Of a stretch of DNA of 35,757 bases, positions 33,887-35,757 are shown piece by piece. This stretch comes from Xanthobacteraceae bacterium (lineage in GTDB: Bacteria; Pseudomonadota; Alphaproteobacteria; Rhizobiales; Xanthobacteraceae), in assembly GCA_019746135.1 (NCBI GenBank), contig JAIESI010000148.1:1-35757 (forward strand), written 5' to 3'. Every line of letters begins with the position of its first letter. The stretch's first letter is position 1. The notes below the pieces were generated by a model, which searched no databases, was not told the DNA's origin, and saw only the letters and a list, made by a program, of their open reading frames with translations. The translations under genes and the position numbers were made by a program.

Positions 33887-34882
33887 ATGCCAACGAGGAA
33901 ATCCGCGCTTGTTACCGGTGCCGGCGGCTTCATAGGCCACCATCTTGTGACTTATCTCGTAAGCCGTGGCTACGACGTGCGAGGCGTCGACATCAAGTCG
34001 CCGGAATACGGAGCGTCCGCCGCGCACGAATTCGTGATCGCCGATTTGCGCGACGAGCAGAACTGCCTGCAGGCCACGCGCGGAATGGACGAGGTCTATC
34101 ACCTCGCGGCCGACATGGGCGGCATTGGCTACATCACGAGCTTTCACGCCGAGATCTCCACCAACAACACGCTCATCAATCTGCACATGCTGCGCGCAGC
34201 GCGCGAAAGCGCCGTGCGGCGCTTTCTGTTTTCGTCGTCGGCCTGCGTTTACCCCCAGCATCTCCAGGAATCCGCCGACGTCGCGCCGCTCTGCGAGGAC
34301 GATGCGTGGCCGGCCGATCCGGAAGAAGGGTACGGGCTCGAAAAGCTCTACATGGAGAAGCTGTGCCAGTACTTCATGGAGGATCACGGTCTGGAAACCC
34401 GCGTGGTCCGCTTCCACAACGTGTATGGCCCTCAGGGCACCTATAGCGGCGGCCGCGAGAAGGCGCCTGCCGCCATCTGCCGCAAAGTCGCGCTCGCGCC
34501 GGACGGAGGCCCGATCGAGATCTGGGGCGACGGCCAGCAGACCCGCTCGTTCATGTACGTCGACGACTGCGTGACCGGAATCCATCGCATCATGCAGTCC
34601 GACTACCGCCAGCCGCTGAATCTGGGAACAGACGAACTGGTCAGCGTCGACGCGCTGGTCGATCTCGTATGCGGGATTGCGCGCAAATCGCTGAAGAAGC
34701 GGCACGACCCGTCGCGGCCGCAGGGTGTTCGCGGGCGCAACAGCGACAACTCGCGGCTCCGTGAGGTTCTCGGCTGGGAGCCGGCGACGCCGCTGCGCAC
34801 CGGTCTTGTGCCGACTTATCGGTGGATTCGCGATCGGGTTGCGGCTGATGCGCTGCAAAGCGCTGCGACCGCGGCCGAGTAG
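33887..34882 (+). CDS. GDP-mannose 3,5-epimerase-like enzyme
   Basis: The 331-residue extended short-chain dehydrogenase closely resembles plant GDP-mannose 3,5-epimerase, which turns GDP-D-mannose into GDP-L-galactose (and GDP-L-gulose). It has the cofactor motif GAGGFIG, then AADMGGIGYI, SSSACVYPQ, DAWPADPEEGYGLEKLYMEKL, RFHNVYGPQGTYSGGREKAP, WGDGQQTRSFMYVDDC, LGTDELVS and GVRGRNSDN. Cys120, Tyr149, Lys153 and Lys192 correspond to Cys145, Tyr174, Lys178 and Lys217 of the Arabidopsis enzyme at a constant offset of 25. ATG 33887 has AAAGGA 9 bp upstream; the frame opens at 33803 but the extra part is not conserved in the family. GDP-mannose would come from the ManC enzyme at 9663. It stands alone, ending in a terminator. 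Confidence 0.9.
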   Translation: MPTRKSALVTGAGGFIGHHLVTYLVSRGYDVRGVDIKSPEYGASAAHEFVIADLRDEQNCLQATRGMDEVYHLAADMGGIGYITSFHAEISTNNTLINLHMLRAARESAVRRFLFSSSACVYPQHLQESADVAPLCEDDAWPADPEEGYGLEKLYMEKLCQYFMEDHGLETRVVRFHNVYGPQGTYSGGREKAPAAICRKVALAPDGGPIEIWGDGQQTRSFMYVDDCVTGIHRIMQSDYRQPLNLGTDELVSVDALVDLVCGIARKSLKKRHDPSRPQGVRGRNSDNSRLREVLGWEPATPLRTGLVPTYRWIRDRVAADALQSAATAAE

Positions 34883-34898
34883 CCGCGGGCCGTTTTTT
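34869..34898 (+). terminator. Intrinsic terminator after the epimerase gene
   Basis: A perfect 7-bp GC stem (34869-34875 with 34882-34888, loop of 6) overlaps the stop codon and is followed four bases later by six T residues (34893-34898), a classical Rho-independent terminator. Confidence 0.75.
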
Positions 34899-34983
34899 CC
34901 GGGTTTCGGAACAGACCTCCCAGATTTTCGACGAGGCCGCAGCAGTCCCGAAGCCCACATTGATGCCGAGAGCGGAGTCGACC

Positions 34984-35757
34984 ATGGCCGATGCGGGCAT
35001 TGTCGTCCGGCGACGTGCGGCGGGTAAAATTCCCTCGTCCGCGGCCCCGTGGCGCAGATCCACATTGCTTCGCGGCTGCCGCGCGCCGCTGATCGGTGCA
35101 TGTCTGATCGCGGCGGATGTCGCATCGGTTATGGTGGCGACGGTCGGCGTGAGCGCGATCGGCGGCCACTGGTACGGGCCGCACGGGCCTCCGTTCACGA
35201 CCGCGCTGTTTTTTGTGACGCTGGCCTACGCGCTTGGCCTTTACGCCGTACCGGGCCCGAGTTTGCTGGCGCGATTTCGCCTGCGCACGATTGCCAGCAT
35301 CGGAGCGGTCGGACTCGATCTGCTGGTTTCGGCCCATGCCGGCGAGAAGCTGCCCATCATCTCCGCCATCTTCGAGGCGATTATGCTCGTCATCGCCGGG
35401 CACTACATCGAGACCGTGTTGCGAGTCGTGTTGATTCGCACCGGGCTGTGGGCGGTGACCGCCGCAGTCGTCAATTGCGACGCGAAGGGCCGGAAGATCG
35501 CCAAACTGCTGCTGGCGCATCCCGAGATCGGGATTTCGCCGATCGGGTACCTCGCCGACCAGGGCAAGCGCGAGGACCTCGTCGCGGCGACGGAGGACCC
35601 GGGTCTGTCGATCTTGGGAACGGCCAGGGCGCTCGGTGAGCTCGATGTCCCGATCGTCATCTTCACCTCTCGCGACGAAATGGCGCGCGCCGTTGCAAGG
35701 GAGGAGCTGCACGCGACATTCCCGCGCCTGCTTCTGATCGAAGACACGACCGATCTC
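34984..35757 (+). CDS. Polyprenyl-phosphate sugar-1-phosphate transferase, N-terminal part, cut by the window edge
   Basis: From ATG 34984 the frame is open for 258 codons to the last base, so the gene continues to the right. The visible part has about four hydrophobic segments within residues 35-145 (LIGACLIAADVASVMVATVG, FTTALFFVTLAYALGLY, IASIGAVGLDLLVSA, AIMLVIAGHYI). These are followed by a nucleotide-binding-like domain of the WbaP/ExoY-related group: LIRTGLWAVTAAVVNCDAKG, KLLLAHPEIGISPIGYLAD, SILGTARALGELDVPIVIF. In this family the catalytic sugar transferase domain lies C-terminal, here missing. The enzyme would attach the first sugar to undecaprenyl phosphate, starting the repeat unit made by the rest of the locus. 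Because the catalytic part is unseen, the sugar (glucose or galactose is usual) is unknown. Confidence 0.78.
   Translation, partial: MADAGIVVRRRAAGKIPSSAAPWRRSTLLRGCRAPLIGACLIAADVASVMVATVGVSAIGGHWYGPHGPPFTTALFFVTLAYALGLYAVPGPSLLARFRLRTIASIGAVGLDLLVSAHAGEKLPIISAIFEAIMLVIAGHYIETVLRVVLIRTGLWAVTAAVVNCDAKGRKIAKLLLAHPEIGISPIGYLADQGKREDLVAATEDPGLSILGTARALGELDVPIVIFTSRDEMARAVAREELHATFPRLLLIEDTTDL

Overview
The window is a high-GC stretch from an alphaproteobacterium, most likely a member of the Hyphomicrobiales close to Bradyrhizobium/Nitrobacteraceae. This rests on base composition, abundant GTG/TTG starts, a FixJ-type regulator, an ExoF-type export protein, Rhizobiales-style palindromic intergenic repeats, and an N-terminal sequence on the secretion ATPase of a kind I associate with Bradyrhizobium proteins. 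Almost all of it is one surface/exopolysaccharide (EPS) locus with an attached type I secretion module. No rRNA, tRNA, CRISPR array or transposase was seen.

Layout. (1) 1-7536, rightward: a 5'-truncated parallel beta-helix protein, a strong terminator hairpin, then a type I secretion ABC transporter, its HlyD-type adaptor and a Sel1-repeat protein. (2) 7799-9642, rightward: a membrane histidine kinase and a FixJ/LuxR-type response regulator. (3) 9663-13012, leftward: glmS followed by a bifunctional ManC-type GDP-mannose enzyme. (4) 13350-14432, rightward: a polysaccharide deacetylase. (5) 14493-17222, leftward: an adenylation-carrier-thioesterase protein whose thioesterase has Cys in the nucleophile position. 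(6) 17728-26290, leftward and read from right to left: UDP-glucuronate decarboxylase, WecG/TagA glycosyltransferase, a Wzx-type flippase fused to a kinase-like domain, a tandemly duplicated methyltransferase-like protein, a second deacetylase, a GT4 glycosyltransferase, and a small methyltransferase flanked by a partial duplicate of the glycosyltransferase 3' end. (7) 26575-33449, rightward: ExoF/Wza-type export protein, Wzy/O-antigen-ligase-type polymerase, GT4 glycosyltransferase, secreted beta-helix protein and a Wzz-type chain-length protein. (8) 33887-34882, rightward: a GDP-mannose 3,5-epimerase-like enzyme. (9) 34984 to the right edge: the N-terminal part of a polyprenyl-phosphate sugar-1-phosphate transferase.

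How the genes work together (inference). The truncated transferase would load the first sugar on undecaprenyl phosphate and the glycosyltransferases would extend the repeat unit. The flippase moves it across the membrane, the polymerase and Wzz protein assemble chains, and the ExoF-like protein exports them. Precursor genes point to GDP-mannose, GDP-L-galactose (or L-gulose), UDP-xylose and GlcN-derived sugars. Deacetylases, methyltransferases and the AMP-ligase protein suggest decoration. The beta-helix proteins may be lyases or epimerases acting on the polymer, one possibly leaving by the type I system.

The points most worth following up are the flippase-kinase fusion, the bacterial GDP-mannose 3,5-epimerase with all four known catalytic residues, the Cys thioesterase assembly protein, the internally duplicated methyltransferase, and the recombination scar around the small methyltransferase gene. 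Several start sites were moved from the longest open frame on the basis of ribosome binding sites and overlaps, as stated per gene.
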